Shown: positions 1 through 9,274, numbered from the stretch's first letter. The stretch: 64,000 nucleotides of DNA from CAXBBB01 sp963793245 (GCA_963793245.1 CAWBZG010000005.1:896882-960881); one strand, 5' to 3'. Numbers and translations are program-made. The notes: generated by a model from the sequence alone, not told the origin.

Positions 1-155
1 GCGTCCAATACTTCCCGCCCGGACTGCAACAGCGCGTTCAGAAGACGCTGCGTCAGAAGTCGAAAAGCGGTACGATCCGCCCCAAAGAGGCCCAGACGAT
101 TCTCGAACAGTACCGCGCCTTCTTCGCCTCAACGACGTACCTCGACCCGCACTGA
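1..155 (+). CDS. C-terminus of a probable arginine decarboxylase (partial, cut by window edge)
   Basis: An open frame enters from the left edge (codons begin at base 3) and stops at TGA 153-155, giving the last 50 residues of a protein. The tail contains EQYRAFFASTTYLDPH. It resembles the helical C-terminus of biosynthetic arginine decarboxylase (SpeA), which commonly ends in a ...TYL-type motif. The context supports this reading: the next two genes are N-carbamoylputrescine amidase and agmatine deiminase, which convert agmatine, the product of SpeA, to putrescine. The fragment is too short to identify by itself, so the call rests largely on neighbourhood. Confidence 0.5.
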   Translation, partial: VQYFPPGLQQRVQKTLRQKSKSGTIRPKEAQTILEQYRAFFASTTYLDPH

Positions 156-188
156 CGGCGCTGCGTCTGCCTCATGCTCTCCACCTTG

Positions 189-294
189 TCATTGCGAGCG
201 AAGCGTGGCAATCTTCCGATTTAGCCACAAGCACGGCGATTGCCACGTCCCCGGATCAAGTCCGGGGCAGGCTGCTATGCTCGTCGCAATGACA
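189..294. repeat. Dispersed palindromic repeat with a second palindrome nested in one arm
   Basis: The left arm (189-214) reads GTCATTGCGAGCGAAGCGTG followed by GCAATC. The right arm (238-294) is its reverse complement but is split: GATTGCCACG, then about 32 extra bases, then CTCGTCGCAATGAC. The extra bases contain a 19-bp palindrome, CCCCGGATCAAGTCCGGGG (249-267). Related arms recur at 1524-1555 and 25515-25600. This fills most of the 156-374 gap upstream of the amidase gene. Confidence 0.75.
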
Positions 295-374
295 TAAAGT
301 TAGGTCGCTCTGCCGCCCGTTTCTGCCTCATCCGCCCGACGCAGCATGCTGCGTCGCTACAACACGCCTTCCCT

Positions 375-1283
375 ATGCCTGATACGATTCACCTAGGCCT
401 CGTCCAGTTCTCGATGACGCCGGATGTAGACGCGAACATGGCGAAAGCCATCGACGGTATCCGCGAGGCGCACAAGCAAGGCGCAAGCGTCGTGTGTTTG
501 CCCGAACTGTTTCGCTCGCCGTACTTCTGCCAGACCGAAGACGCCGACCACTTCGCGCTCGCCGAAGCGATTCCTGGTCCATCGACCGACGCGCTGGCGG
601 ATGTTGCGCGTGAGTTGGATGTCGTCGTTGTGGGCAGTCTGTTCGAGCGTCGCGCCAAGGGACTGTACCACAACACGGCGGCGATTCTGGACGGCGACCG
701 GGGCTACGTCGGCAAGTATCGCAAGATGCACATCCCGGACGACCCGCTGTTCTACGAGAAGTACTACTTCGCACCGGGCGACCTGGGCTTCCAGACGTGG
801 GAAACAAGCAAGGGCGACCTGGGCGTGCTGATCTGCTGGGACCAGTGGTATCCCGAGGCCGCGCGCTTGACCGCGCTGCAAGGCGCCGACGTGCTCTTCT
901 ACCCGACCGCCATCGGCTGGCATCCGTCGGAGAAAGCCGAGTATGGACACGCCCAACGCGAAGCCTGGATCACGGCCCAGCGCGCCCACGCGATCTCCAA
1001 CGGTGTCTACGTCGCTGCCGTCAACCGCACGGGCTTCGAGCCGACCGATTGGAACGACGAAGGCGCTCACGAAGCCGGACGCGGCATTCAGTTCTGGGGC
1101 GGATCGTTCGTCGCCGGACCGGATGGGCAGATCGTCGCGCAGATGGGCGAGCAGGAAGAAGGCGTTTTGGTCGTCGAAACCACGCCCGACCTGATCAGCG
1201 GACAACGCCACGGCTGGCCCTTCCTCCGCGACCGCCGCATCGACGCGTATTCGGATCTCACGCAGCGCTATCTGCGCGGGTGA
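375..1283 (+). CDS. aguB: N-carbamoylputrescine amidase
   Basis: This is a 302-residue nitrilase-superfamily enzyme that hydrolyses N-carbamoylputrescine to putrescine, CO2 and ammonia, the last step of the agmatine route. The Glu-Lys-Cys triad is visible: Glu44 in VVCLPELF, Lys117 in KYRKMHIPD, and Cys154 in GVLICWDQWYPEAAR. The WDQWYPEAAR context after the cysteine is typical of the AguB subgroup. The start at 375 is preferred because the frame upstream runs through a palindromic repeat and the conserved domain begins at IHLGLVQFSM. Length is normal for the family (about 290-300). Agmatine deiminase lies downstream on the same strand, separated by a repeat-rich gap, so both steps are likely co-regulated. 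Confidence 0.92.
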   Translation: MPDTIHLGLVQFSMTPDVDANMAKAIDGIREAHKQGASVVCLPELFRSPYFCQTEDADHFALAEAIPGPSTDALADVARELDVVVVGSLFERRAKGLYHNTAAILDGDRGYVGKYRKMHIPDDPLFYEKYYFAPGDLGFQTWETSKGDLGVLICWDQWYPEAARLTALQGADVLFYPTAIGWHPSEKAEYGHAQREAWITAQRAHAISNGVYVAAVNRTGFEPTDWNDEGAHEAGRGIQFWGGSFVAGPDGQIVAQMGEQEEGVLVVETTPDLISGQRHGWPFLRDRRIDAYSDLTQRYLRG

Positions 1284-1358
1284 CGCGGTCTTTGTGCCTC
1301 AACACAGGACCGGCCTCAGGCGTATCGGCGGTCAAGACGCGGAGCGCAGGGCGCGGCC

Positions 1359-1398
1359 AAAATCGTCCTGTTTGAGCGCAGCGAGTTTGGACGATTTT
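1359..1398. repeat. Intergenic inverted repeat (AAAATCGTCC / GGACGATTTT)
   Basis: Ten-base perfect arms at 1359-1368 and 1389-1398 flank a 20-nt centre, TGTTTGAGCGCAGCGAGTTT. The centre reads like the GAGCG(C)AGCGAG motifs of common dispersed repeats. It lies 75 nt after the amidase stop and could fold in the transcript. No T-run follows on either strand, so it is not a classical terminator. Confidence 0.6.
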
Positions 1399-1461
1399 AG
1401 CAACCGAAGCGTAGCGTCCGCCGGTGCGACGTAAGCCTTGACTTTTTGGTCCTGGCGCCTG

Positions 1462-1481
1462 CCCTGAGCGAAGCCGAAGGG
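1462..1481. repeat. Short palindromic repeat CCCTGAGCGAAGCCGAAGGG
   Basis: This 20-bp imperfect palindrome has CCCT...AGGG ends and a GAGCGAAGC core, a type seen dispersed in the intergenic DNA of many bacteria. Together with the elements at 1359-1398 and 1524-1555 it fills the 293-bp gap (1284-1576) between the amidase and agmatine deiminase genes. No gene was found in that gap. Confidence 0.5.
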
Positions 1482-1523
1482 GATCAAGTCAAAACGACGG
1501 ACAAACGACTACCAGCAACATCC

Positions 1524-1555
1524 AGATTGCCACGGCCTACGGCCTCGCAATGACA
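1524..1555. repeat. Partial copy of the 189-294 palindromic repeat
   Basis: The bases AGATTGCCACGGCCTACGGC followed by CTCGCAATGACA match the right arm of the element at 189-294 (GATTGCCACG ... CGCAATGAC). Here the centre is replaced by the short palindrome GGCCTACGGCC. It ends about 20 nt before the agmatine deiminase start. Confidence 0.6.
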
Positions 1556-1576
1556 GCCAAGGGAAAACACACAGCT

Positions 1577-2635
1577 ATGACCACCGACACCTTCGCTACC
1601 CGAGGCTACCGCATGCCCGCCGAATGGACGCAGCACGAAGCGACCTGGCTTACGTGGCCCCACTGCACCGAAACGTGGCCCAACACCGATCTTGATGCGC
1701 AAGTCGTCCCCGTCTTACGTCGCTATGATTCGGGCGCTGATGACCGGCGAAACGGTCCACGTCACCTGCCCGGACGAGGAGCGGCTGCGCTCGGCCCAGG
1801 CGCGGTTGAAGGCCGAAGGTATTCCGTTTGGAAACGATACGCCCGTCCGCCTACACCTCGTGCGCGACGGACGATGAGTGGATCCGCGACTATGGCGCGC
1901 TCTTCGTCGCGCAACGACAAGGGCAACCGGATCGCGACCGATTGGCAGTTCAACGCGTGGGGCGGCAAGTACGACCGGACCGAGCAGAACAACCGCGTCC
2001 CCCGAGCGATGGCCGAGTTGCACGGCGTCGAGCGCGTCGCCTTCGAAATCGTCCTCGAGGGCGGATCGGTCGAGATGAACGGCGAGGGCCTATGCCTGAC
2101 GACCGAAAGCTGCCTGCTCAACCCCAACCGCAATCCTGATCTATCGCGCGCCGACGTGGAGGCCTACCTGCGCGATGGCCTGGGCGTCACCCAAACGATC
2201 TGGTTGGGCGATGGCATCGCGGGCGACGACACCGACGGCCACATCGACGACATGACGCGGTTTGTCGGTATCAACAGCGTCGTAACCGCCGTCGAATCCG
2301 ATCCTGACGACGCCAACTACGAACCGCTCAAAGACAACCTCGACCGCCTGCGCGCGTGGCGCAGTTCGACCGGGTCGGCGCTCGACGTACACACGCTTCC
2401 GATGCCGCCCGCGCTCTTCCGCGACGATCAGCGCCTGCCCGCCAGCTACGCCAACTTCCTGATCGGCAACGCTGCCGTCTTGATGCCTTCGTTCGATGCG
2501 CCCAGCGATGACGAGGCCGCCGACATCCTATCGCGCTTGCTCCAGCGTCCCGTCGCTCGCATTCCGGCGCGGGATCTGGTGTGGGGACTGGGCGCGTGCC
2601 ACTGCCTCAGCCAGCACGTGCCCGTCGGAAGCTAG
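1577..2635 (+). CDS. aguA: Agmatine deiminase (three frame changes)
   Basis: This enzyme hydrolyses agmatine to N-carbamoylputrescine, supplying the substrate of the upstream amidase. The N-terminus starts MTTDTFATRG and continues GYRMPAEWTQHEATWLTWP, typical of the family. Active-site features include DEWIRDYGAL (the substrate-contact W-x-RDxG motif), GDDTDGHIDD, and the C-terminal cysteine in ACHCLSQHVP. The protein is spread over three frames: frame 2 to about 1695, frame 3 (VHVTCPDEERLRSAQARLKA) to about 1865, frame 1 (the DEWIRDYGAL part) to about 1915, then frame 2 to the stop. The original frame happens to stay open throughout, so naive translation gives a scrambled middle. These changes are most likely sequence errors, because both sides are well conserved. 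The 3' end overlaps the convergent gene by 4 bases. Confidence 0.88.
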   Translation: MTTDTFATRGYRMPAEWTQHEATWLTWPHCTETWPNTDLDAQVVPVLRRYDSGADDRRNGPRHLPGRGAAALGPGAVEGRRYSVWKRYARPPTPRARRTMSGSATMARSSSRNDKGNRIATDWQFNAWGGKYDRTEQNNRVPRAMAELHGVERVAFEIVLEGGSVEMNGEGLCLTTESCLLNPNRNPDLSRADVEAYLRDGLGVTQTIWLGDGIAGDDTDGHIDDMTRFVGINSVVTAVESDPDDANYEPLKDNLDRLRAWRSSTGSALDVHTLPMPPALFRDDQRLPASYANFLIGNAAVLMPSFDAPSDDEAADILSRLLQRPVARIPARDLVWGLGACHCLSQHVPVGS

Positions 2636-3171
2636 CGAGCGCGTTTGGCGAGTTCATCGGACCCGATACCTAGCGGTCCGGCCTGGAGGTTGTGGTAGTT
2701 CTCGACGGCGTTGAGCCACGTCAACTCGACGATCTCGGTCTCCGAGAAGTGCGCCTGAACGCCCAGAAACGTCTCGTCGGCGACGCTGTGGCTGCGCGTC
2801 GCCTCCTCGCAGTAGAGCAGCGCCGCCCGCTCGCGACGGGTGAAGCGGTCGGACGTGCGGTAGTCGGCCAGCGCGTCGAAGCGTTCGGCTCCCATCTGTG
2901 ACCGCAGCGCTTGGGCACGTTTCAGATCTGAGCAGAACGCGCAGCCGTTGACGCGCGACGCGTTGGCGCGGATCAGCAGTTGCAACCCTGAGTCGATGGA
3001 CAGGCCGCTAGCGATGCGCTCCATCTTCTGCGCCAACAGACCCAGCTTCGGCTTGCGCGCGTAGATCACCCGAATCGGACCGATGACGGCGCCAAACATC
3101 CGCCGCGACAGCGCAAATGCAGTCCGCTCGAACAAGCTGCGCGGTGTGTCGATGGGGACGAGGCGAGGCAT
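2632..3171 (-). CDS. Carboxymuconolactone decarboxylase / AhpD-like family protein
   Basis: This 179-residue, all-helical protein carries a C-x2-C motif in RVNGCAFCSDLKRAQAL (about residues 75-90) and a C-terminal EIVELTWLNAVENYHNLQ segment, both characteristic of AhpD/CMD-fold peroxidase-like proteins. Members reduce peroxides or act as dehydrogenase partners using the CxxC pair. The histidine normally four residues after the second cysteine is a lysine here (CAFCSDLK), so classical AhpD proton relay may be altered. It follows the lipoprotein gene on the same strand with a 26-bp gap and could be co-transcribed. The substrate is unknown. Confidence 0.75.
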   Translation of the reverse strand: MPRLVPIDTPRSLFERTAFALSRRMFGAVIGPIRVIYARKPKLGLLAQKMERIASGLSIDSGLQLLIRANASRVNGCAFCSDLKRAQALRSQMGAERFDALADYRTSDRFTRRERAALLYCEEATRSHSVADETFLGVQAHFSETEIVELTWLNAVENYHNLQAGPLGIGSDELAKRAR

Positions 3172-3197
3172 AGGATCAGAGGGAGAGATCCGCTCTG

Positions 3198-3881
3198 TTA
3201 TCGGCCCAGCAGCACCTGAAGTAAACCCGCTCCGTGAAGACTGACGCTCGGTACGACGATGATAGAGTTAGTGCGCAGATCGAGCGCCGAGTCGTCGTAG
3301 AACACACCGACTTCCAGACTAATGCCCAGATCTGTCGTCCCTAGTCGGACGCCTCCAAATGGGCCGATGGTCGGCAGATCGCTCACGGCCTCACTCGACA
3401 GCGGAAACGTCTGCATGAACCGCATGCCGCCGTAGGGCGTCGCGATCAAGTCTTCGCGTCCCGACGCGATCAGCGTGGCTTCCAGATGCGCGTTCAGTCC
3501 GCCGTTGATGACGCCCATTCCGCCCATCGCGGCCCATCCGAGCGGAGCGCCAGGCTGGGCCGCCTGAAACTGATGCTTGGCGTTGACCACGATGCCCGAG
3601 TAGCCGGGCGCGTAGATGCCGATGTCCGTCGATGGCCCGATTCCGAAACGCGCGCCGGTCGATGCGAGGAAATAGGCACCCGAATAGCCGTCCTGAATGT
3701 CGTCTTCGTCGTCGCGGTATTCGACTCCGACAGGTACGAGTGCGATAGAGGTCGTGGTCTGGAGTTCACCCTCAGGAGCCGTCGCCGCCGTCGTGCCGAC
3801 GGTGTAGGGCACGCAGCCGGTGAGCAGGTGCGACGCCGCAGCGAGCAGTAGCAGGAGTGGGACGAGGGAGCGCATACGCAT
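3198..3881 (-). CDS. Outer-membrane-type lipoprotein of unknown function
   Basis: The protein begins MRMRSLVPLLLLL and has a lipobox LLTGC, so it should be a lipidated, exported protein with the mature end at that cysteine. The rest (about 205 residues) is rich in alternating Gly and aromatic/hydrophobic residues (GARFGIGPSTDIGIYAPGYS, IGPFGGVRLGTTDLGISLEV), suggesting a small beta-barrel or beta-sandwich. No catalytic motif is recognised. An ATG six codons upstream (3899) is also possible, but the chosen start gives a more standard signal peptide. It lies upstream of the AhpD-like gene on the same strand. Confidence 0.6.
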   Translation of the reverse strand: MRMRSLVPLLLLLAAASHLLTGCVPYTVGTTAATAPEGELQTTTSIALVPVGVEYRDDEDDIQDGYSGAYFLASTGARFGIGPSTDIGIYAPGYSGIVVNAKHQFQAAQPGAPLGWAAMGGMGVINGGLNAHLEATLIASGREDLIATPYGGMRFMQTFPLSSEAVSDLPTIGPFGGVRLGTTDLGISLEVGVFYDDSALDLRTNSIIVVPSVSLHGAGLLQVLLGR

Positions 3882-3963
3882 GGTGGAAAAACGCCGCACT
3901 ATCGCGCATCCGGTCGATTAGATCCGCGTGCGCCGTGAAGACTGCCGATCGGCGACCTCGTCG

Positions 3964-4743
3964 TCAACTTGGCCCACAGTCATCAAGCAGCCGACGCTGA
4001 GATTCGGCCTCGATTTTCGGGACAGTCCCAGCGATGGTGCGGGCCAAGCGATCGGCGAGGGCTTCGAGTTCGCGGTCTTTTTTTGCGCGCCAGTTCACGT
4101 CCAAGTTGCGGATCAGCGGGCCGAAAACGAGCATGCCGACGGCGAACACGCCCAGACCAATAAACGCGGCCTTGACCATGATCAACGCCACGACAGCGGC
4201 GAGTGCAGCGGGAATCAGCGCGTATGTCATTCCCTCAGCAGTCGGCGACCCCCATCCTACTTTCTGGCTCATCCGCACTTGGACGCCGTCCCCTCGCGGG
4301 CGCATCTGGACCGTTGTAACGACGCCCATGCTGGTCGTGTGGCGCCACTCGAATGTCTTGCCGATCTGCTCGGTGTCGTGGACGCCGTAGCCCAGCGCGC
4401 GCATGATCGGATCGCTCGTCATGCCGAAGCGGTGTCGCAGTTCGACGATAACTTCTTCAATGGCGGCGGCGAGCGAGTCGTCGTCGAGGTCGGGAAACGA
4501 AACGAAGCGCTCGGCGAAAATCTGTGTATCCGACTGCTCGTCCGTCGCCTCTCGGCTCACACCGCCCATTTCGCGCGCGGCCTGCCTGAGTGCCGCCGGA
4601 TCGATGCCCGAACTGGCGGCAACGGCTTCGAGTTCGTCGAGCGTCAGGCCGTCCTCGTCGCCGGTCGGTCCGTGCGATTGGAGTTCGGCGGCGCGCTCCA
4701 TCAGCGCAGCGATTTCTTCGCGAGAGTAGGTGCGTCCGTTCAT
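3964..4743 (-). CDS. Two-TM membrane protein with N-terminal helical domain, function unknown
   Basis: The protein has about 259 residues. The N-terminus RTYSREEIAALMERAAELQS and the following LTLDELEAVAASSGIDPAAL form a compact helical, SHOCT/HTH-like module. A soluble alpha/beta part follows. Two adjacent membrane helices come next (YALIPAALAAVVALIMVKAA and FIGLGVFAVGMLVFGPLI), then a short charged tail. Similar N-terminal modules are attached to assorted membrane proteins in Bacteroidota. The start at 4743 (MNGRTYSREE) is preferred over 4767 because the extra eight residues are not domain-like. Function unknown. Confidence 0.55.
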   Translation of the reverse strand: MNGRTYSREEIAALMERAAELQSHGPTGDEDGLTLDELEAVAASSGIDPAALRQAAREMGGVSREATDEQSDTQIFAERFVSFPDLDDDSLAAAIEEVIVELRHRFGMTSDPIMRALGYGVHDTEQIGKTFEWRHTTSMGVVTTVQMRPRGDGVQVRMSQKVGWGSPTAEGMTYALIPAALAAVVALIMVKAAFIGLGVFAVGMLVFGPLIRNLDVNWRAKKDRELEALADRLARTIAGTVPKIEAESQRRLLDDCGPS

Positions 4744-4795
4744 AGTAGGCCAAACGTACGACGACAAGTTGAGTTACGCACGCGGTGCCAGCGCG

Positions 4796-7243
4796 TCATC
4801 GAACGACGACAAATTGCTGCGTCGCCTGCCGCCCGTTCTGGCTCAACCGAAGCAGATAGGCACCGGGCGCCAGCGCGTCGGTCGACACCGTGACTTCGTG
4901 CGGACCGGCGGCGAACGTGCCGTCAACGACGAGCGAGACACGGCGACCAAGCACGTCGAAGGCTTCGATCAGCACGCGCCCTGCCGTCGGCGTCTCGAAC
5001 GCAATGCGAGCCGAGCCGCGCGCCGGATTAGGAGCCGGAGCGTGCAGCGCCAGCCTATTGGCGGCTTGGGACTCGTCGGCGCTTGTGACCGTCGACAGAG
5101 CGAATATCTGCGTCTGGTGCGGGCCGATGTCTAGACCAGACAGCGAACTGCCTGTTGCCGTGACATCGGACGTACCGCCTTTGAGCACGTCGACTAAGGT
5201 GTGGTCTCCCGGAGCGATCAGTCCGGGCGGCAAGCCCAGCGTCATCGCACCCGACGCATCCGCCGTCAGGTTCGAGACGACCAGAACCGCCTCGCCATCC
5301 AGTTCTCGCACAAAGGCCATGACGGAGTTGGGCGCTCCCGTAACGGCGAGGTAGTCGCCCCGGCTCAGCGCGGGCGACGCCGTCCGCGTCTGGATCAGAC
5401 GCCGATAGTGGCTGAGCAGCGAGCCGTCGTCCCCAGACTGCCCTGAGACGTTCGGGACGTATAGCTGCCGTCAACGGCGATCCACGGATTGCCGCTCGTG
5501 AAGCCCGCGCCGGATGCGCCGGTCCATTGCATCGGCCGACGGATCTGCTCGTCGGGTTTGACGCCGGTCTGCCCGATCTCCTCGCCGTAGTACAGATACG
5601 GCGTTCCAGGCAACGTGAGCAGCAGCGACGCAGCGCTTCGAGCGCGGTTCTGATCGCCGCCGAGCACGCTCATCACGCGATCCTGGTCGTGGTTGGTCAG
5701 GAACGTAGCATAGCTCAGGTGTGGATATTCGCCGTACGCCGCCTGCACGTCCGCTGCCAACCGCCGCGCGTCGCCCGAGCGGACAGCGTTGAGCATCGCC
5801 CCGGCCACGTCGAACGCGAAGCACTGCGACAGGCTACCGGGCGCGACGTACGGAAGTACGCGATCTCGGCTAGACCACGCCTCACAGACCGTGTAGGCGT
5901 CGGGATCGGCCTGCCGCGTGCGGGCGGCGAAATCGGCCCAGAGCGCGTGTGTCTGGGGGAGATCCTCGTACGTGTTGCCGTCTTCGAACAGATACTTGAC
6001 CGCGTCCAACCGGAAGCCGTCTATACCCACGTCTTCGAGCCAGAAGTCGGCGGCGGAGAACAGGCTGTCGCGGACAGCAGGCGTCTCGAAGTTGAGATCC
6101 GGCATCCCGCCCCAGAACACGCCCCAGTAGAAACCGCGCGAGCCACGGTGCCACGCCGTCCCGAGCGGCCCACCCGTACTTCCAGGCGACGCGTTCCAGC
6201 GGTAGAAGTCACGGAACGTCGCGTCGCCCTGGCTCGACGCCGTAAACCACGGATGGCGGCTCGACGAGTGGTTCATCACGTAGTCGATCACGACGCGGAT
6301 GCCGCGCGCGCGTGCTTCGCGCATCAACTCGCGCATGTCCTCTATCGTGCCATAGTCCTCCTCGACGCCCCTATAGTCGGTCACGTCGTAGCCGTGGTAG
6401 CTAGGCGACGGATTGATCGGCATCAGCCAGAGCGCGGTCACGCCCAGGTCGTCGGTCGTCGATGGGTCGCCATCGTTGAGGTAGTCGAGGCGCGAGATCA
6501 GGCCCTGCAAATCGCCGATGCCGTCGCCGTCGGAGTCTTGGAAGCTGCGGACGAACACCTCGTAGAAGACCGCGTCGTGCCACCAGTTGGCCTCGAACGG
6601 CGGACGCTCTGCGACGGTTACGGCATCGCCGAATCGTCAGCGTGTCGGCACCTTCGGGACCGGACGCGATCAGCGTCGCATCGTACGAGCCGACGGTCGA
6701 GTAGCGCACGACTGGACTCTGATCGGTCGAAGTAGACGGCACTCCACCCTCGAACGTCCACGTCCAGCCTGTCACGTTGCCACTGGATCGGTCTCCGAAG
6801 TAGACGACACCGCCTTCGGTCGTGCGGGCGGGCGAGGCGCGAAACTCGGCGATGGGTGGGCCGGTCGGCGGGGCTTCGTCGCTGTACCACACGCGGATCG
6901 TGTTGCCGCTGGGCAGGACGCGATACTCGCGGTTCGGCCCGGCGTTGGGAAACTCCTCGGTCCCCGCCCAACTCCCGTCGATCCGAAACTTGAACGCGAT
7001 GTCGCTGCCTACCGAGAAGCCGCCTTTGGTCAGCGCATAGACCGAGTCGCCATCGGCATCCGCCAGCCGATCACCTGCGCCGTCCCAGCCGTTGAAGCTG
7101 CCCGCCACATCGACGTATTGCGTCGCCGGATCGAACTGCCCCTCGGTGATCCGATAGCGCATGTCGACCTCGAAATCGATGGCGACGGTCTGGGCGTGCG
7201 CAACGGGCGCGGCGAGAAGAGCGAGGAGTAGGACGAGGCGCAT
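4796..7243 (-). CDS. Secreted GH13 alpha-amylase with PKD and type IX sorting domains (two frame changes)
   Basis: A signal peptide (MRLVLLLALLAAPVAHAQ) is followed by a starch-binding/E-set-like beta domain (VDVAGSFNGWDG), a PKD domain (GWTWTFEGG ... YDATL) and a full GH13 catalytic barrel. The C-terminal por sorting domain begins APAPNPARGSARIAF and ends FVVVR. Barrel motifs are RVVIDYVMNHSS, GIDGFRLDAVKY (nucleophile Asp), YTVCEAWSS (acid/base Glu) and FLTNHDQDR (transition-state Asp). It should cleave alpha-1,4-glucans outside the cell or on the surface after passage through the type IX system. The frame changes near 6630 (an extra base after TLTI restores IGDAVTVAERPPFEANWW) and again near 5400-5470. 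Both look like indels. The cytoplasmic-side partner may be the lipoprotein GH13 at 49-51 kb. Confidence 0.88.
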
Positions 7244-7302
7244 CTGAGGCGGGCTGGGACTGATCTCGCCCAACGGTCGAGAGGCAGGAGCGATCCGAGA
7301 CT

Positions 7303-9249
7303 CTACCCCTGACGCCCCGCGATCAGGCTGTCGACGACGCTGGAGTCGGCGAGTGTTGAGGTGTCACCCAGGCTATCGGTTTGGTTTTCGGCGATTTTGC
7401 GTAGGATGCGGCGCATGATTTTGCCACTGCGCGTCTTGGGCAGACCGTCGGCGAACTGGATGGCGTCGGGTTTGGCAATCGGGCCGATCTGGTCGCGGAC
7501 GTGCTGGATCAGCTCGGCGCGCAACTCTTCGTTGGCCTCGAAGCCGTCGCCGACCGTCACGTAGGCGTAGATGCCCTGCCCCTTGATGTCGTGCGGCATG
7601 CCGACGACGGCAGCTTCGGCGACGGCGGGGTGGAGGACGAGGGCGGATTCGATCTCGGCCGTTCCCATCCGGTGGCCGGATACGTTGATCACGTCGTCGA
7701 TGCGGCCCGTAATCCAGTAGTAGCCGTCCTCGTCGCGGCGGCAGCCGTCGCCGGTGAAGTAGCGGTTTTGGAAGTGCGAGAAATAGGTCTGCTCGAAGCG
7801 CGTGTGATCGCCGTAGACCGTTCGCGCCTGTCCGGGCCAGCTCTGCTTCATCAGCAAGATGCCCTCGCCCGGACCTTCGAGCACGACGCCGTTCTGGTCG
7901 ACGACTTCGGGTACGATGCCGGGCAGTGGAAGCGTCGCCGAGCCGGGTTTGAGCGGTGTCGCACCCGGCAAGGCCGAGATAAGCACGCCGCCGGTCTCGG
8001 TCTGCCACCACGTGTCGACGATCGGGCAGCGGCCTTGGCCGACGACGCTGTGATACCAGCGCCACGCTTCGGGGTTGATCGGCTCGCCGACGGTACCGAG
8101 CACGCGCAGGCTGCTCCGGTCGGTCGACTCGACGAACGAATCGCCCTTCGCCATCAGCGCACGGATCGCGGTTGGCGCGGTGTAGAAGAGCGTGACCTGA
8201 TGCTTGTCGCAGACCTGCCAGAAGCGGCTGGCGTCGGGGAACGTCGGCACGCCCTCGAAGAAGACTTGCGTCGCGCCGTTGAGGAGCGGGCCATAGACCA
8301 TGTAGGTGTGGCCCGTAATCCAGCCGACATCGGCGGTGCACCAGAACACGTCGTCCGGCTTGAGGTCGAAGACGAGTTCGTGCGTGTAGCTCGCGTAGAC
8401 GAGGTAGCCGCCGGTCGTGTGGACGACGCCTTTGGGCTTGCCCGTCGAGCCGGACGTGTAGAGGATGAACAGCGGGTCCTCGGCGTCCATCGGCTCGCAG
8501 GGGACGTCGGCGGACTGACCCGAGACGGCGTCGTGGTACCACACGTCGCGTCCGTCCTGCATCGTCACGCCGCAGTTGGTGTTCTGAACGACCAAGACGG
8601 TGTCGACGTCGGGGCACATATCGAGCGCGGCGTCGGCGTTGGCTTTGAGCGGGACCGTGCGTCCGGCGCGTTTGCCTTCGTCGGCGGTGATCAAGCAGGT
8701 CGACGAACCGTCGAGGATGCGGTTGGCCAAACTGTCGGGCGAGAAGCCGCCGAACACGACCGAGTGAACGGCGCCGATCCGGGCGCAGGCCAGCATCGCA
8801 TAGGCCGCTTCGGGGATCATCGGTAGGTAGATCGTGACTCGGTCGCCCTTCTGGACGCCGCGCGCTTTGAGTGCTCCGGCCAGTTTGGATACCTGCTCTT
8901 TGACCTCGGCATAGCTGATGCGGCGCGCTTCGTCCGACGGATCGTCCGGCTCGAAGATCAACGCGGTCTTGTCGCCGTTCCCAGCCTCGACGTGTCGGTC
9001 GACGGCGTTGTAGCAGGCGTTCGTCTTGCCGCCCTGGTACCACTCGATCGACACGCCGGGCGCGTTCCAGTCGACATTCATCACCTGGTCGAACGGTTGC
9101 ATCCAGTCGATGCGCTCGGACTGCTCACGCCAGAAGCCGTCGGGATCGTCGGCGGCTCGTTTGTATAGGGCGCGGTAGGCGTCGAGCGAGCCGATGTGGG
9201 CGGCGGCGGAGAAGTCGGCTGAGGGTGAGTAGACGGCGTCGTCGGACAT
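7303..9249 (-). CDS. acs: Acetyl-CoA synthetase
   Basis: This intact 648-residue adenylate-forming ligase converts acetate, ATP and CoA to acetyl-CoA, AMP and PPi in the cytoplasm. Visible motifs are the N-terminal FWREQSERIDWMQPFDQVMN stretch, the phosphate-binding loop YTSGSTGKPKGVVHTT (about residue 262), WWQTETGG, and the C-terminal lysine in KTRSGKIMRR (about residue 610). That lysine is the catalytic residue controlled by acetylation in the family. Length is standard. The gene is monocistronic and divergent from the LOG-family gene. A TACCTTGC box (9275-9282, reverse strand) lies about 25 nt upstream of the start. Confidence 0.96.
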   Translation of the reverse strand: MSDDAVYSPSADFSAAAHIGSLDAYRALYKRAADDPDGFWREQSERIDWMQPFDQVMNVDWNAPGVSIEWYQGGKTNACYNAVDRHVEAGNGDKTALIFEPDDPSDEARRISYAEVKEQVSKLAGALKARGVQKGDRVTIYLPMIPEAAYAMLACARIGAVHSVVFGGFSPDSLANRILDGSSTCLITADEGKRAGRTVPLKANADAALDMCPDVDTVLVVQNTNCGVTMQDGRDVWYHDAVSGQSADVPCEPMDAEDPLFILYTSGSTGKPKGVVHTTGGYLVYASYTHELVFDLKPDDVFWCTADVGWITGHTYMVYGPLLNGATQVFFEGVPTFPDASRFWQVCDKHQVTLFYTAPTAIRALMAKGDSFVESTDRSSLRVLGTVGEPINPEAWRWYHSVVGQGRCPIVDTWWQTETGGVLISALPGATPLKPGSATLPLPGIVPEVVDQNGVVLEGPGEGILLMKQSWPGQARTVYGDHTRFEQTYFSHFQNRYFTGDGCRRDEDGYYWITGRIDDVINVSGHRMGTAEIESALVLHPAVAEAAVVGMPHDIKGQGIYAYVTVGDGFEANEELRAELIQHVRDQIGPIAKPDAIQFADGLPKTRSGKIMRRILRKIAENQTDSLGDTSTLADSSVVDSLIAGRQG

Positions 9250-9274
9250 GGCAGGGTGTTCGTGTGAAGGATCG

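Noticed and set aside
7501..8826. A 441-residue open frame antisense to acs
   Set aside because: It is complementary to a well-conserved enzyme, has a biased Val/Arg/Asp composition and no motifs; it is a shadow of codon bias. The same holds for the long antisense frames at 393-1211 and 10552-11796.
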